Positions 1-7,727 of a stretch of DNA of 36,249 nucleotides are shown here, one piece after another (the stretch's first letter is position 1; the number at the start of each line of letters is the position of its first letter). The notes under the pieces were generated by a model, which saw only the letters and a list, made by a program, of their open reading frames with translations, was not told the origin of the DNA and searched no databases. Source of the stretch: Lachnospiraceae bacterium. GTDB lineage: Bacteria; Bacillota; Clostridia; Lachnospirales; Lachnospiraceae. The position numbers and the translations under genes were made by a program. The stretch spans positions 1-36,249 of the forward strand of contig JAFUQM010000049.1 of assembly GCA_017472325.1 (NCBI GenBank), read 5' to 3'.

Positions 1-69
1 GCAGATAGTATTCGACACCATAAATATAGCATAGGATATATCTTTGCGGTTGCAATAGTAAATGTTTAA
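1..69 (+). CDS. C-terminal end of an unidentified protein (partial)
   Basis: The first frame of the window is open from the edge to a TAA at 67-69 and encodes 22 residues ending in YIFAVAIVNV. A strong terminator begins 20 bases after the stop, which is what one expects for a real gene end. Too little is left to name a function. The hydrophobic tail could belong to a beta strand or a membrane-proximal segment; I cannot tell. Confidence 0.45.
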   Translation, partial: ADSIRHHKYSIGYIFAVAIVNV

Positions 70-88
70 TTTTTTATGGATTTTTTTA

Positions 89-125
89 CCTAGATTGCAC
101 TTTTAGTTTTGCAATCTAGGCTTTT
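89..125 (+). terminator. Rho-independent terminator
   Basis: A perfect 11-bp stem (CCTAGATTGCA at 89-99 with TGCAATCTAGG at 110-120), a 10-base loop and the short T run CTTTT. It fits termination of the partial gene ending at 69. The T run is short, so efficiency may be moderate. Confidence 0.7.
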
Positions 126-174
126 GACAATTTAATTCTACTAAATTAAGTATCCAAAAAAACGGACTTAAAAA

Positions 175-207
175 AGCAGATAACACTTATGCATTGTGTC
201 ATCTGCT
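175..207 (-). terminator. Hairpin terminator reading leftward
   Basis: AGCAGAT and ACAC at 175-186 pair with GTGT and ATCTGCT at 196-207, with one mismatch. On the minus strand the stem is followed at once by TTTTTT. It would end minus-strand transcripts from the acetyltransferase and the decayed genes to its right. It also faces the terminator at 89-125, as expected between convergent units. Confidence 0.65.
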
Positions 208-462
208 CGAATCTAAGTAGTCTAAACTGTAGTATTTAACTTTATCCCTGCAACATTCTGCCAAGAAATCCCCTATTTCATCGCATTCTGCTATATCTCA
301 CACCTGACCTGCCGTGGCAGATGAAAAGGATTTTTATCATTATATTTTCCTTCCTTGATTTGCCCGGAAATGCCGAGTTTTAGCCAGTTTTTTAGGCATT
401 TCCAGGCGGTTGTATTTTCTTTAAAAATTCCTACTACTAAAGATTTTAAAGTACAATCTTCC
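208..462 (-). other. Decayed coding sequence, no intact gene
   Basis: No full gene is present. On the minus strand two short open stretches follow one another in different frames. One runs from about 460 down to about 290 and contains ENTTAWKCLKNWLKLG. The other runs from about 295 down to a stop at 199-201 and contains DIAECDEIGDFLAECC. They read like frameshifted pieces of genuine protein-coding DNA, but I cannot assign a family. They lie between the AbiE-like remnant and the leftward terminator at 175-207. Confidence 0.35.
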
Positions 463-663
463 TCAATGCTCTGCTGTTGCTTTCAAAACTTCCTCATCGA
501 AAATCTCACTAAACTCATACTTTACTGCATCCGGAGTGATTATATCTCCAGTGGAAACATCAATGGATAATGGTGTTCTTTCCGATAATCCATTTAAAAC
601 AACGCTGTATCATGGAAAAAAAATCTTTTCCGTTCTAAGCATCAGTGTATACATCGTGCGCAT
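463..663 (-). pseudogene. Remnant of an AbiEi/AbiEii (type IV toxin-antitoxin) pair
   Basis: Two minus-strand frames carry recognisable fragments. The first (from 663) reads MRTMYTLMLRTEKIFF and, one frame over, HDTALF, which resembles the 'SHDTALFLHGLSDRTP' core of AbiEi-type antitoxins. The second frame (609-463) continues LNGLSERTPLSIDVSTGD and then IITPDAVKYEFSEIFDEE. This last part strongly recalls the nucleotidyltransferase AbiEii/AbiGii toxin signature, S-I-D-V-S-T-G-D-x-I-T-P with a following FxxxFDE. An eight-A run at about 615-622 is a likely frameshift point, and a TGA stop closes the frame at 463-465. I read it as an antitoxin front fused to a toxin middle by deletion, now non-functional. 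Families are recognised from memory of conserved motifs and need a profile search. Confidence 0.45.
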
Positions 664-664
664 G

Positions 665-1216
665 TTATTTCTTAAAAGTTAATCCTTTCCATCGTTCTTT
701 CGTCATATAATTCGTGTGTCCTATTCGGACTTCTTTCATCAAGGGAACCGGAACTTCTTCACAGGTATGATGATATACAAATCCTACTTTTTCCTGTACT
801 CGCTTTGATTTAACATTTCCATCATAATAGCCACACCAAACGGTAGACATTCCAATATCCTCAAATGCATGACGCAAAATTTCTTTTGCCGCTTCAGGGA
901 CATATCCTCTACCCCAAAATGGTTTTCCAAGCCAATATCCCAATTCACATTCGTCATCTCGTTCTGTCATATCAGTATGACCATTTAATTTAAGTTCAAT
1001 TGCACCAATCGCCTTGTTGCTGCTCTTTTCACAGATTGCATAACATTCAGCACCATTAAAAACCTTTTTAATAATATCCAGACTTTCCTCTACATTTTTA
1101 TGTGGCGGCCATCCAGCAATTGGACCCACCTCTGGATCTTTAGCATATTCATAAAGGCTTTCTGCATCTTTCTCTTTCCATCGACGCAGTATCAATCTAT
1201 TTGTTTCCAATATCAT
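665..1216 (-). CDS. GNAT family N-acetyltransferase (RimJ/RimL type)
   Basis: 183 residues, the usual size for this family, whose members transfer acetyl from acetyl-CoA to a protein N-terminus, amino sugar or small amine. The opening MILETNRLILRRWKEKDAE is the classic N-terminal strand and helix of Acetyltransf_3 proteins. ELGYWLGKPFWGRGYVPEA at about residues 91-109 is the acetyl-CoA pyrophosphate loop region (GRGYVPEA replaces the Q/RxxGxG/A consensus), and the later KSKRVQEKVGF is the conserved C-terminal helix and strand. GAGG stands eight bases before the ATG, and a good promoter lies at 1247-1275. It is a single gene. The decayed AbiE-like sequence begins only a base or two after its stop. 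Substrate unknown. Confidence 0.9.
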   Translation of the reverse strand: MILETNRLILRRWKEKDAESLYEYAKDPEVGPIAGWPPHKNVEESLDIIKKVFNGAECYAICEKSSNKAIGAIELKLNGHTDMTERDDECELGYWLGKPFWGRGYVPEAAKEILRHAFEDIGMSTVWCGYYDGNVKSKRVQEKVGFVYHHTCEEVPVPLMKEVRIGHTNYMTKERWKGLTFKK

Positions 1217-1246
1217 AAATCCAACCTCATTTCTAAATCTGCCTCA

Positions 1247-1275
1247 ATTATACTATTTTTCCTACCATCGCACAA
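1247..1275 (-). promoter_or_regulatory. Sigma-A promoter of the GNAT gene
   Basis: On the minus strand TTGTGC (1270-1275), a 17-base spacer and a perfect TATAAT (1247-1252). The start codon at 1216 follows after a leader of roughly 25 bases. Confidence 0.7.
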
Positions 1276-1361
1276 TTCCAAACCAAAACAATATTACCTT
1301 TTGTCATCTAATCAGTTCTTGTAGAATTACCATTATTTTCCTATCTCACTAAAACCTAAAA

Positions 1362-1390
1362 TTGTTTTTTCAACTACATTATGATAAAAT
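1362..1390 (+). promoter_or_regulatory. Promoter of the PAS-GGDEF-EAL gene
   Basis: TTGTTT (1362-1367), a 17-base spacer and TAAAAT (1385-1390), preceded by TG one base upstream (extended -10). Divergent from the acetyltransferase promoter about 90 bases away. Confidence 0.55.
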
Positions 1391-1415
1391 GAAACAAAAT
1401 AAGCTCTACAAAAAC

Positions 1416-1430
1416 GGGAATTACATTCCC
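1416..1430 (+). promoter_or_regulatory. Perfect short inverted repeat in the leader
   Basis: GGGAAT, TAC, ATTCCC: a 6-bp perfect inverted repeat with a 3-base centre, between the promoter and the start codon at 1445. It could be a small operator or an RNA hairpin near the ribosome site, which is itself weak (AGAAAG). No regulator is identified. Confidence 0.3.
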
Positions 1431-1444
1431 AGAAAGCGTATCAT

Positions 1445-3502
1445 ATGAAAACGAATGAATTAAATGGAAAAATTATTGATGCTCTAAATGATGCATCTGA
1501 CGGAAAGTATATCTTTATCTGCGACTTAAATACCAGAAGTGTACGTTGGTCAACGGCGTCTGTTGACTATCTTGGTTTAGAGAAATCCACTTTTACAAAA
1601 GAAGATGCCATTTTCAAAAGGCTGGTTTATCCTGCCGATTTGGATGTGTGGAATCACGAATGCGAAAATATTTTTTCATTAAAAACAGACCACTTCTATT
1701 GCACACATCGTATTAAAAATGCAGTAGGTGATTATGTTCTATGTACTACAAAAGGAAAAGTAATTCAGGATTCCGAAGAAAAGACCTTGTTATTTTCAGG
1801 CGCAATTTATGTATATGATGAGAAAACACCTTATGATACCATTACCAATCTTCCACTGGTAAATGATTTGATTAAAACAATTACCACTGCAAACAAACTG
1901 CAGGAAGAATATATAGCAATGGCAATTGAACTAAAACATTTTAATACCGTCAACACATTATATGGCTATAACTTTGGTAATAAAATTTTATACGAACTTG
2001 CAGAAACCTTTAAGCAGATGCTTCAGAATTATGGAACCGTATACCGTATGGAAGGTACTATTTTCGGCTTCTATATCAAAGGTCAGGACATAGACTTTGC
2101 TAAAAATCTTTTTATCAAAATCCGTGAACTTACTAGCCATTTTGTTGTAGATGACTGCTCCTTCAATCTTGAAATAGCAGGCGGTCTCTTAACCAATGGT
2201 CAGCATTATGTCGAACCCTATACGGTGATTTCCTGTCTTTATTCTGCAGTTGAAAAATCTGTAGAAGAAGATTATTATGACTTGGTTATTTTTGATGATG
2301 ACAAGCACAAAGATAACTACCAGATGTTAGAATTGATTGATGCTGTAAAAAACAGTATTATGAATGACTGTAACGGTTTCTTTCTATGCTATCAGCCATT
2401 TGTCTCTACGATTACTGGTAAGATTATTGGTGCGGAAGCATTAATTCGCTGGAAAAATGACATGTATGGTGAGGTTTCACCTTATCGTTTTATTCCTTAT
2501 CTGGAATCCCATCCTTGTTTTTATACGCTAGGAATCTGGATTATCAGACAAGCCTTGACCGATGCTAAAGAGATTATGAAAACCTTACCTGACTTTTTTA
2601 TTAATGTCAATATGTCCTACAGCCAGCTTGAGCGAAAAGGGTTTAAAGAAGAAGTAGTCAGAATATTAGAAGAACTTGATTTTCCAAAAAATCATCTACA
2701 GCTAGAGCTTACAGAACGTTGTCGTAATCTGGATTTAAAATATCTAAAAGAACAGTTGGATTATTTCAGAGCGCATGACATCAAAATTGCGCTGGATGAC
2801 TTTGGAACTGGTTCCTCAACAATTAATCTCCTGTGCGACTTACCAATTAGCTGCGTAAAAATTGACCAGAGCTTTATTCTTGATATTCTAAAAAAAGATA
2901 ATAATCAGGTTATTGTAGACACAACTGCCCAATGTGCAAGAAGATTAGGTATCAGTGTATGTCTTGAAGGGGTTGAAAATGAAGAAATCAAAGAATTCGT
3001 TGAACGATATTCAGCCGCTTATCATCAAGGCTATTATTATTCCAGACCTGTTGTTTACGAGAAATTTGTAGAATTTCTAAATAAATCCTGGAACAATAAT
3101 AACGTAATGCTCATTAAACCAAACACCAAAGAGGGCTTTGAAGTAAACAATATTCTTTCCATGATGCCAGGAGGATTTTTCATTTATCTCGATAATGAAA
3201 CCGAAAAAATTATCTGCATCAATGAAGAAATGCTGAATCTCTTTGAATGTGACACAAGAGAAGAATTTTTGGAGCTTACAAACGCTTCCTTTAAAGGCAT
3301 TGTCCACCCTGATGACTACGAAAGAGTCGAACAAAGCATTTACCGACAAATTGATGAATCTGATGACAAAATGGATTATGTCTCTTACCGCATCATTACA
3401 AAAACCGGAAAAATCAAGCATGTACATGATTATGGCCATTTAGTACACAATGATGTGGACGACGATTTATTTTATGTATTTATTAATGAAATAAAGGAAT
3501 AA
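1445..3502 (+). CDS. PAS-GGDEF(degenerate)-EAL-PAS protein, probable c-di-GMP phosphodiesterase
   Basis: 685 residues without membrane segments, so cytoplasmic. An N-terminal PAS fold (about 20-125) is followed by a GGDEF-like domain (about 130-290) in which the signature is replaced by EGTIF, so it should not make c-di-GMP. The EAL domain (about 300-545) keeps the metal and catalytic set: EALIRW, INVNMS, LELTER, LDDFGTG, VKID, CLEGVE and HQGYYYSRP. Hydrolysis of c-di-GMP to pGpG is therefore likely. A second PAS-like domain (about 565-685, with HPDDYERVEQSI) at the C-terminus is less usual; PAS sensors normally precede the catalytic part. The gene stands alone between its own promoter and a strong bidirectional terminator. 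The ligands of the two PAS domains cannot be read from the sequence. Confidence 0.88.
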   Translation: MKTNELNGKIIDALNDASDGKYIFICDLNTRSVRWSTASVDYLGLEKSTFTKEDAIFKRLVYPADLDVWNHECENIFSLKTDHFYCTHRIKNAVGDYVLCTTKGKVIQDSEEKTLLFSGAIYVYDEKTPYDTITNLPLVNDLIKTITTANKLQEEYIAMAIELKHFNTVNTLYGYNFGNKILYELAETFKQMLQNYGTVYRMEGTIFGFYIKGQDIDFAKNLFIKIRELTSHFVVDDCSFNLEIAGGLLTNGQHYVEPYTVISCLYSAVEKSVEEDYYDLVIFDDDKHKDNYQMLELIDAVKNSIMNDCNGFFLCYQPFVSTITGKIIGAEALIRWKNDMYGEVSPYRFIPYLESHPCFYTLGIWIIRQALTDAKEIMKTLPDFFINVNMSYSQLERKGFKEEVVRILEELDFPKNHLQLELTERCRNLDLKYLKEQLDYFRAHDIKIALDDFGTGSSTINLLCDLPISCVKIDQSFILDILKKDNNQVIVDTTAQCARRLGISVCLEGVENEEIKEFVERYSAAYHQGYYYSRPVVYEKFVEFLNKSWNNNNVMLIKPNTKEGFEVNNILSMMPGGFFIYLDNETEKIICINEEMLNLFECDTREEFLELTNASFKGIVHPDDYERVEQSIYRQIDESDDKMDYVSYRIITKTGKIKHVHDYGHLVHNDVDDDLFYVFINEIKE

Positions 3503-3508
3503 AAAATA

Positions 3509-3541
3509 CCTGGAACAGATACACATCTGTTCCAGGCTTTT
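3509..3541. terminator. Bidirectional terminator between convergent genes
   Basis: A perfect 12-bp stem (CCTGGAACAGAT at 3509-3520 with its complement at 3525-3536), an ACAC loop, CTTTTTATT on the right and TATTTTTTATT when read leftward. It separates the rightward EAL gene from the leftward hybrid kinase gene. Confidence 0.92.
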
Positions 3542-3583
3542 TATTATTTCCTGCTTATTTTCTTTTCACAATGAAACATTTCT

Positions 3584-5923
3584 CTAAGTCAAATATTTTG
3601 CCAGCATAGCTTCTAACTTATCAACTTCAACTGGCTTAGATAAATAATCTGCAAAGCCTTCCTGCATATATTGTTCTTTCATTCCTGCAATGGCATTGGC
3701 AGTCAAAACAATAATCGGTGTTTCCCTGTTCATATTATCCGTATCTTCAAGAATCATGTGAAGTGTCTGCACACCATCTGGTTCTGGCATCATATGATCC
3801 ATCAAAATTAAATCATACTTCTTCTCTTTCGTCTTCACCAGACACTGGTTGCCACCTGTTACCAAATCAAGTTGCGCACGGCTCCTTTTTAAAAGAGCTT
3901 TGATGACCATCAAATTCATCCTCGTATCATCTACTACCAAAATCTTAGCATCTGGTATATCAAGCACACTTGTTTGGGAATCTGTTTCTGCTGAATTCTC
4001 CTTATGCTTCTGTTCTAAGCTACCCATCGGTACGTCTTCTACAATTTGCTGTGGAATTTGAACAGTAAAGCAACTACCGATTCCATACTCACTCTGCACA
4101 TCAATTGTTCCGTTCATAATATTGACTAGCTGCTTCGTAATATTTAATCCCAGTCCAGTTCCTTCTATGTAACGATTCTTGTTCAATTCAAATCGCTGAA
4201 AACTAGAAAACAATTTCTGCATGTCCTCTTGCTTAATACCCATTCCAGTATCCTTTACTGATAACAAGAGGGAAAATCCATTTACATCACGAACACCTTT
4301 TGCAGAAAATGTAATACTTCCTTTTTCTGTATACTTTATGGCATTGGATAAAAGATTATTTAAAATCTGTTTGATACGAATTTCATCGCCTCTTACCACT
4401 GCGGGCATAGTCTCATCAATTTCAAGCTTCAATTCCAGATTTTTCTGTTTTGCCCGAATCTGAATCCCTAATACAACGTCTTTTAACATAGACGCCAAAT
4501 AATAATCATTTTCAACAATTTGAAGTTTTCCAGCTTCAATTTTTGAAAAATCTAATACATCATTAATCAGACCTAATAACATCTGACTTGCGCTTTTGAT
4601 ATTATACGCATATTCCTCAATCATCTCATCTTTATTTTCCCGCAGAATCATTTCATTCATACCAATGACTGTATTAATTGGGGTCCGAATCTCATGAGAC
4701 ATATTGGCAAGAAACTTTGCTTTGGACTCGCTGGCTGCAATGGCAATCTGCTTCTCTTTTTCTATGTTAAACATATCCCGGATTGTCTTTAAACCAGCCG
4801 CGACTAACAATAGTACAAGACCCACACATAACGCAATTCCATTAATCTGTGCATCCACGATATAGGTCAATCCAATTTCACAAACACCAGCCAACATCAA
4901 TCCAACAAAACCAATGGCAACCTCTCGATACTCTCTCACATATCCTCTCACAACATCTAGTACAATCGTAACGCCCATAGTAAGAATCAAAAACAAGATC
5001 AAAATATGGGAGGATGTCATTGTTTCAAAAAAATCTTTGATATTCAAGAGCTGAAGTATCATAATCACAACAAAATTAACTACTGTGCCTACTCCGATTG
5101 CCATATATACCTTTTGATAACGAAAATTTTGAATACAATTGATATATGACATAAATGGATATGGCAATACCGCAATCATCAAAAATCCCATCAACATAGC
5201 CATAGTACTATTTGGGAATAAAAACTGACGAAGCTTCGATTCTACTATCAACCATGTAGCTGCAATCAAAATGGCATTGCCAAGATGAAATAGTTCCACT
5301 TCTCTTTTATAAAAAAGACGTACAAAGACACTGCCACATACAACACATACACCTACTAGAAGCATTAAGATTGCAACAACGACTGATGGTGCATAGGTTT
5401 CATAAAAATGATTCGTTATATCAGCCATATCTCCCACATACATTTCGCTGACATAACCGGCATATGCAGATTTACTCATAAACTCAATGCGAAGTGTTTC
5501 TCCAGAATCCTCTGCATATATTGGCAAGAAAACATAAGTCAAGGTACTCGTTTTTCCAAATGGCTGTATATCTAATGTCGAATATTCCTTACGCAGTTCA
5601 TCACCTACATAAAATTTCATATCCTGCTGCATACTTCGAACACAAATCCACGTGTCCTCTTGTTGCTTAGAAAGCGTTGTTGCAATTGTTACCCACTCTC
5701 CATATTGCGCATCACATTCTCCAGGCACTATAAACGGCACTTCTGTTCCATCCGTCATCACCCTCACCCATTCTGGTTGATAAACGCGAAAACTGCTGTC
5801 TTCTGCATTATTTTCTGCAGGCAGCAACAGTTCTCCTAACATAAAAAACAGATATGACCCTATCATCATTAATCCCAATATGCGCTGTACTATTTTCATT
5901 CCCAAAAGCTTTTGTTTTTCCAC
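3584..5923 (-). CDS. Membrane hybrid histidine kinase with receiver domain
   Basis: 779 residues. One N-terminal membrane helix (about 12-30) is followed by an extracytoplasmic beta-rich part (about 35-170) and a block of about seven helices (about 175-385). This layout resembles 7TMR-DISM sensors, in which the outer part binds a small ligand, perhaps a carbohydrate. Next come HisKA with LANMSHEIRTP (phospho-acceptor His410), an ATPase domain with NNLLSNAIKYTEKG, VKDTGMGI and GTGLGLNI, and a receiver domain (about 655-775) with KILVVDDTR and LILMDHMMPEPDG (Asp709). No output domain or Hpt is attached, so it must pass phosphate to a separate protein that is not in the window. The start is GTG at 5921-5923, with AGGAGA seven bases upstream; the next in-frame ATG is residue 9. 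Confidence 0.93.
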   Translation of the reverse strand: MEKQKLLGMKIVQRILGLMMIGSYLFFMLGELLLPAENNAEDSSFRVYQPEWVRVMTDGTEVPFIVPGECDAQYGEWVTIATTLSKQQEDTWICVRSMQQDMKFYVGDELRKEYSTLDIQPFGKTSTLTYVFLPIYAEDSGETLRIEFMSKSAYAGYVSEMYVGDMADITNHFYETYAPSVVVAILMLLVGVCVVCGSVFVRLFYKREVELFHLGNAILIAATWLIVESKLRQFLFPNSTMAMLMGFLMIAVLPYPFMSYINCIQNFRYQKVYMAIGVGTVVNFVVIMILQLLNIKDFFETMTSSHILILFLILTMGVTIVLDVVRGYVREYREVAIGFVGLMLAGVCEIGLTYIVDAQINGIALCVGLVLLLVAAGLKTIRDMFNIEKEKQIAIAASESKAKFLANMSHEIRTPINTVIGMNEMILRENKDEMIEEYAYNIKSASQMLLGLINDVLDFSKIEAGKLQIVENDYYLASMLKDVVLGIQIRAKQKNLELKLEIDETMPAVVRGDEIRIKQILNNLLSNAIKYTEKGSITFSAKGVRDVNGFSLLLSVKDTGMGIKQEDMQKLFSSFQRFELNKNRYIEGTGLGLNITKQLVNIMNGTIDVQSEYGIGSCFTVQIPQQIVEDVPMGSLEQKHKENSAETDSQTSVLDIPDAKILVVDDTRMNLMVIKALLKRSRAQLDLVTGGNQCLVKTKEKKYDLILMDHMMPEPDGVQTLHMILEDTDNMNRETPIIVLTANAIAGMKEQYMQEGFADYLSKPVEVDKLEAMLAKYLT

Positions 5924-5961
5924 GATTTAATCTCCTGTAAATTCAAAACATCTATAAAGAT

Positions 5962-5990
5962 ATTATAAGCGTATACCGATAGAATATCAA
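5962..5990 (-). promoter_or_regulatory. Promoter of the hybrid kinase gene
   Basis: Minus strand TTGATA (5985-5990), 17-base spacer, TATAAT (5962-5967). Near consensus, about 40 bases before the GTG start. Confidence 0.8.
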
Positions 5991-6090
5991 TCTGATTATT
6001 GAAAAACAGCATATTATATCAGCAAAAAAAGTGTGTAAAACCATAAACACAAACAGGACTATATAAATGCTGCGACTCCATATAAATGCA

Positions 6091-6119
6091 TTGAGATACT
6101 ATAAAATCTCTGATATAAT
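6091..6119 (+). promoter_or_regulatory. Promoter of the one-TM protein gene
   Basis: TTGAGA (6091-6096), a 17-base spacer and TATAAT (6114-6119), with TG forming an extended -10. A transcript starting near 6126 would leave about 12 bases before the ATG at 6138. This supports the internal TTG start at 6195 as the real one. Confidence 0.8.
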
Positions 6120-6194
6120 GTAATAAAGTTTTCTACCATGAATATTGAGAATACTTTCAAAGAGGGATACCAAAAATACACAAGGAGAACTACC

Positions 6195-7013
6195 TTGGGA
6201 AAAGCGAAGAACAAAAGGAAAGAAAAGAGGGACAAAAAAGTGATACTCATAATATTAGGAATACTACTTGCTATTATATTTATAATAGCTGTTGCAGTTA
6301 CTATCATTGCAAACAAAAACGTAGCTGCTATGAATCGCTGTATTGATACCGTTTTAAGCGAATTAGAACAGAATTATACGGTAACACCTCGCGATGTCGG
6401 TGAATATGAACAAATGAAAATTTATGGACTCATGAAGTTTCATGCAGAACAATACGATATAAATGAACTTGGCAATCTTTCTGTTATGCGTATGAACATG
6501 GGAATTATGCAGATGGCAACGATCGTCATTACACCACAGGATAAAAATATGCCTTTGCTCTCTGCTGATTACATGTACATATTAAACAATCGGAAATCCT
6601 ATTTGGAATTTTATGATGTTGTAAAAGAAAAAGACGAAGAATATACGCAGTTATTATCTGCTCTTTCCGCAGTACAAAACAATTATGCGCATTTAGAAAA
6701 TATTGAAACTACCCCTGCGTGGTACGCTCATTTACTGACTGTTACCTCTTACAAAGGCGGAAAACCAGCTATGGATAAGGATTTAGAAAGCATGTTAATT
6801 GACAGCTTAAAGACTTATATTGCACATGCCAAACAGCTTCCTCTGCTGACACCAGAAGAAAAGGATGAAAAATTGTCTATTACCGTAGCGTATACAGATG
6901 GTCTGATTAAAAACGGTGGAATTTCAACTGATGTATTTAAAAAAGAGCTTGGAGAAGAAAAAACCAAGCACTTCTTTGACAATGTATTTTTTGGTACTGC
7001 AGTAAAACAGTAA
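6195..7013 (+). CDS. One-TM membrane protein of unknown function
   Basis: 272 residues from TTG at 6195. The longer reading from ATG 6138 adds 19 residues but has no ribosome site and lies almost on the transcription start. The TTG has AAGGAG seven bases upstream and is preferred. The protein opens with a basic stretch (KAKNKRKEKRDKK), then one strongly hydrophobic helix (VILIILGILLAIIFIIAVAV), giving an N-in anchor with an outside domain of about 230 residues. That domain contains MPLLSADYMYILNNRKSYL. The pattern P-L-S-x-D followed by a conserved-looking strand faintly recalls the ferredoxin-dependent bilin reductase fold, but I would not name it on this basis. It converges with the small gene at 7016; the two stop codons are two bases apart. 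Confidence 0.82.
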   Translation: MGKAKNKRKEKRDKKVILIILGILLAIIFIIAVAVTIIANKNVAAMNRCIDTVLSELEQNYTVTPRDVGEYEQMKIYGLMKFHAEQYDINELGNLSVMRMNMGIMQMATIVITPQDKNMPLLSADYMYILNNRKSYLEFYDVVKEKDEEYTQLLSALSAVQNNYAHLENIETTPAWYAHLLTVTSYKGGKPAMDKDLESMLIDSLKTYIAHAKQLPLLTPEEKDEKLSITVAYTDGLIKNGGISTDVFKKELGEEKTKHFFDNVFFGTAVKQ

Positions 7014-7015
7014 GA

Positions 7016-7306
7016 CTATTTCATAAAGGCATCAATTATCCTAATTCCAGCTGCCATTTTTTTTAGCTGCTGCAGCTCCTTATGCATATATGCCTCAAGC
7101 TGCTCCACTTCATCTTTACCAAACCCATCATTGGATATAATCTTGCAGGCGGGAATTTTTCCCTCTGCAAGACGCTTTCCATCTGAGAAAGTTACAAAGG
7201 CATATTGTTTCCCATCCTTTACGCATACAGGTGAAACTGACATATTCAGTTCATGATTCTTATGCGCCATATCTTCTATACTATTTTGTTTATCTATCCA
7301 TTCCAT
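7016..7306 (-). CDS. Small conserved partner of the Y-family polymerase operon
   Basis: 96 residues, no signal or membrane helix. A central beta-rich part (CVKDGKQYAFVTFSDGKRLA) precedes a charged C-terminal helix region. It overlaps the end of the YolD-like gene by 17 bases and has a strong GGGGGAG seven bases before its ATG, so it is the third gene of that operon. I do not know a named family. From its position it probably helps or restrains the polymerase, but this is inferred from context alone. Confidence 0.8.
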   Translation of the reverse strand: MEWIDKQNSIEDMAHKNHELNMSVSPVCVKDGKQYAFVTFSDGKRLAEGKIPACKIISNDGFGKDEVEQLEAYMHKELQQLKKMAAGIRIIDAFMK

Positions 7307-7727
7307 GAAACAACTCCCCCTCTATCGCAATCAGTTCCTCTATCTGAATTGTACGTCCATTATTTAAGACAATCTTAGACGCATACTCATCAATTTTTTT
7401 TACCGCATCAGACACAGTCACATAGAAACCACCACTTTTTCTTATATCTGGCTCAAAAAAAGTAAAGGTAATCATTGGATGTTCTGGAAGATGTGCTCGT
7501 ATCAGCTGCAGGCGTATATCTAACATCTCCTTGCTATTCTCATCTAATTCCACTCTCTCTTCCGTCAATCTGGCTGTTTCCCTGATTGCAGCATCATGCC
7601 CTGTCAGCGCTGCAAAAGGTGAAAACTGCGCCGCGCGGTCTAAGGGTGACATATGTGGATGCTTATCTGACACATGATGTGGTAAATTTATAATATCATC
7701 ATACGAATGCTCATTTGGATATCTCAT
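7290..7727 (-). CDS. YolD-like protein
   Basis: 145 residues. HMSPLDRAAQFSPFAALTGH at about 25-44 and the later HPMITFTFFEPD are typical of YolD-like proteins, which in Firmicutes almost always sit beside a UmuC/DinB-type polymerase and are thought to bind or regulate it, by analogy with UmuD. The ATG overlaps the polymerase stop codon as ATGA, so translation is coupled. No LexA-type cleavage site or serine-lysine protease core is seen, so it is not a true UmuD. Confidence 0.88.
   Translation of the reverse strand: MRYPNEHSYDDIINLPHHVSDKHPHMSPLDRAAQFSPFAALTGHDAAIRETARLTEERVELDENSKEMLDIRLQLIRAHLPEHPMITFTFFEPDIRKSGGFYVTVSDAVKKIDEYASKIVLNNGRTIQIEELIAIEGELFHGMDR

Noticed and set aside
6195..7013. 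Bilin reductase-like assignment for the one-TM protein
   Set aside because: Only one short stretch (MPLLSADYMYIL) is suggestive; the rest, the membrane anchor and the lack of ferredoxin or bilin genes do not support it.
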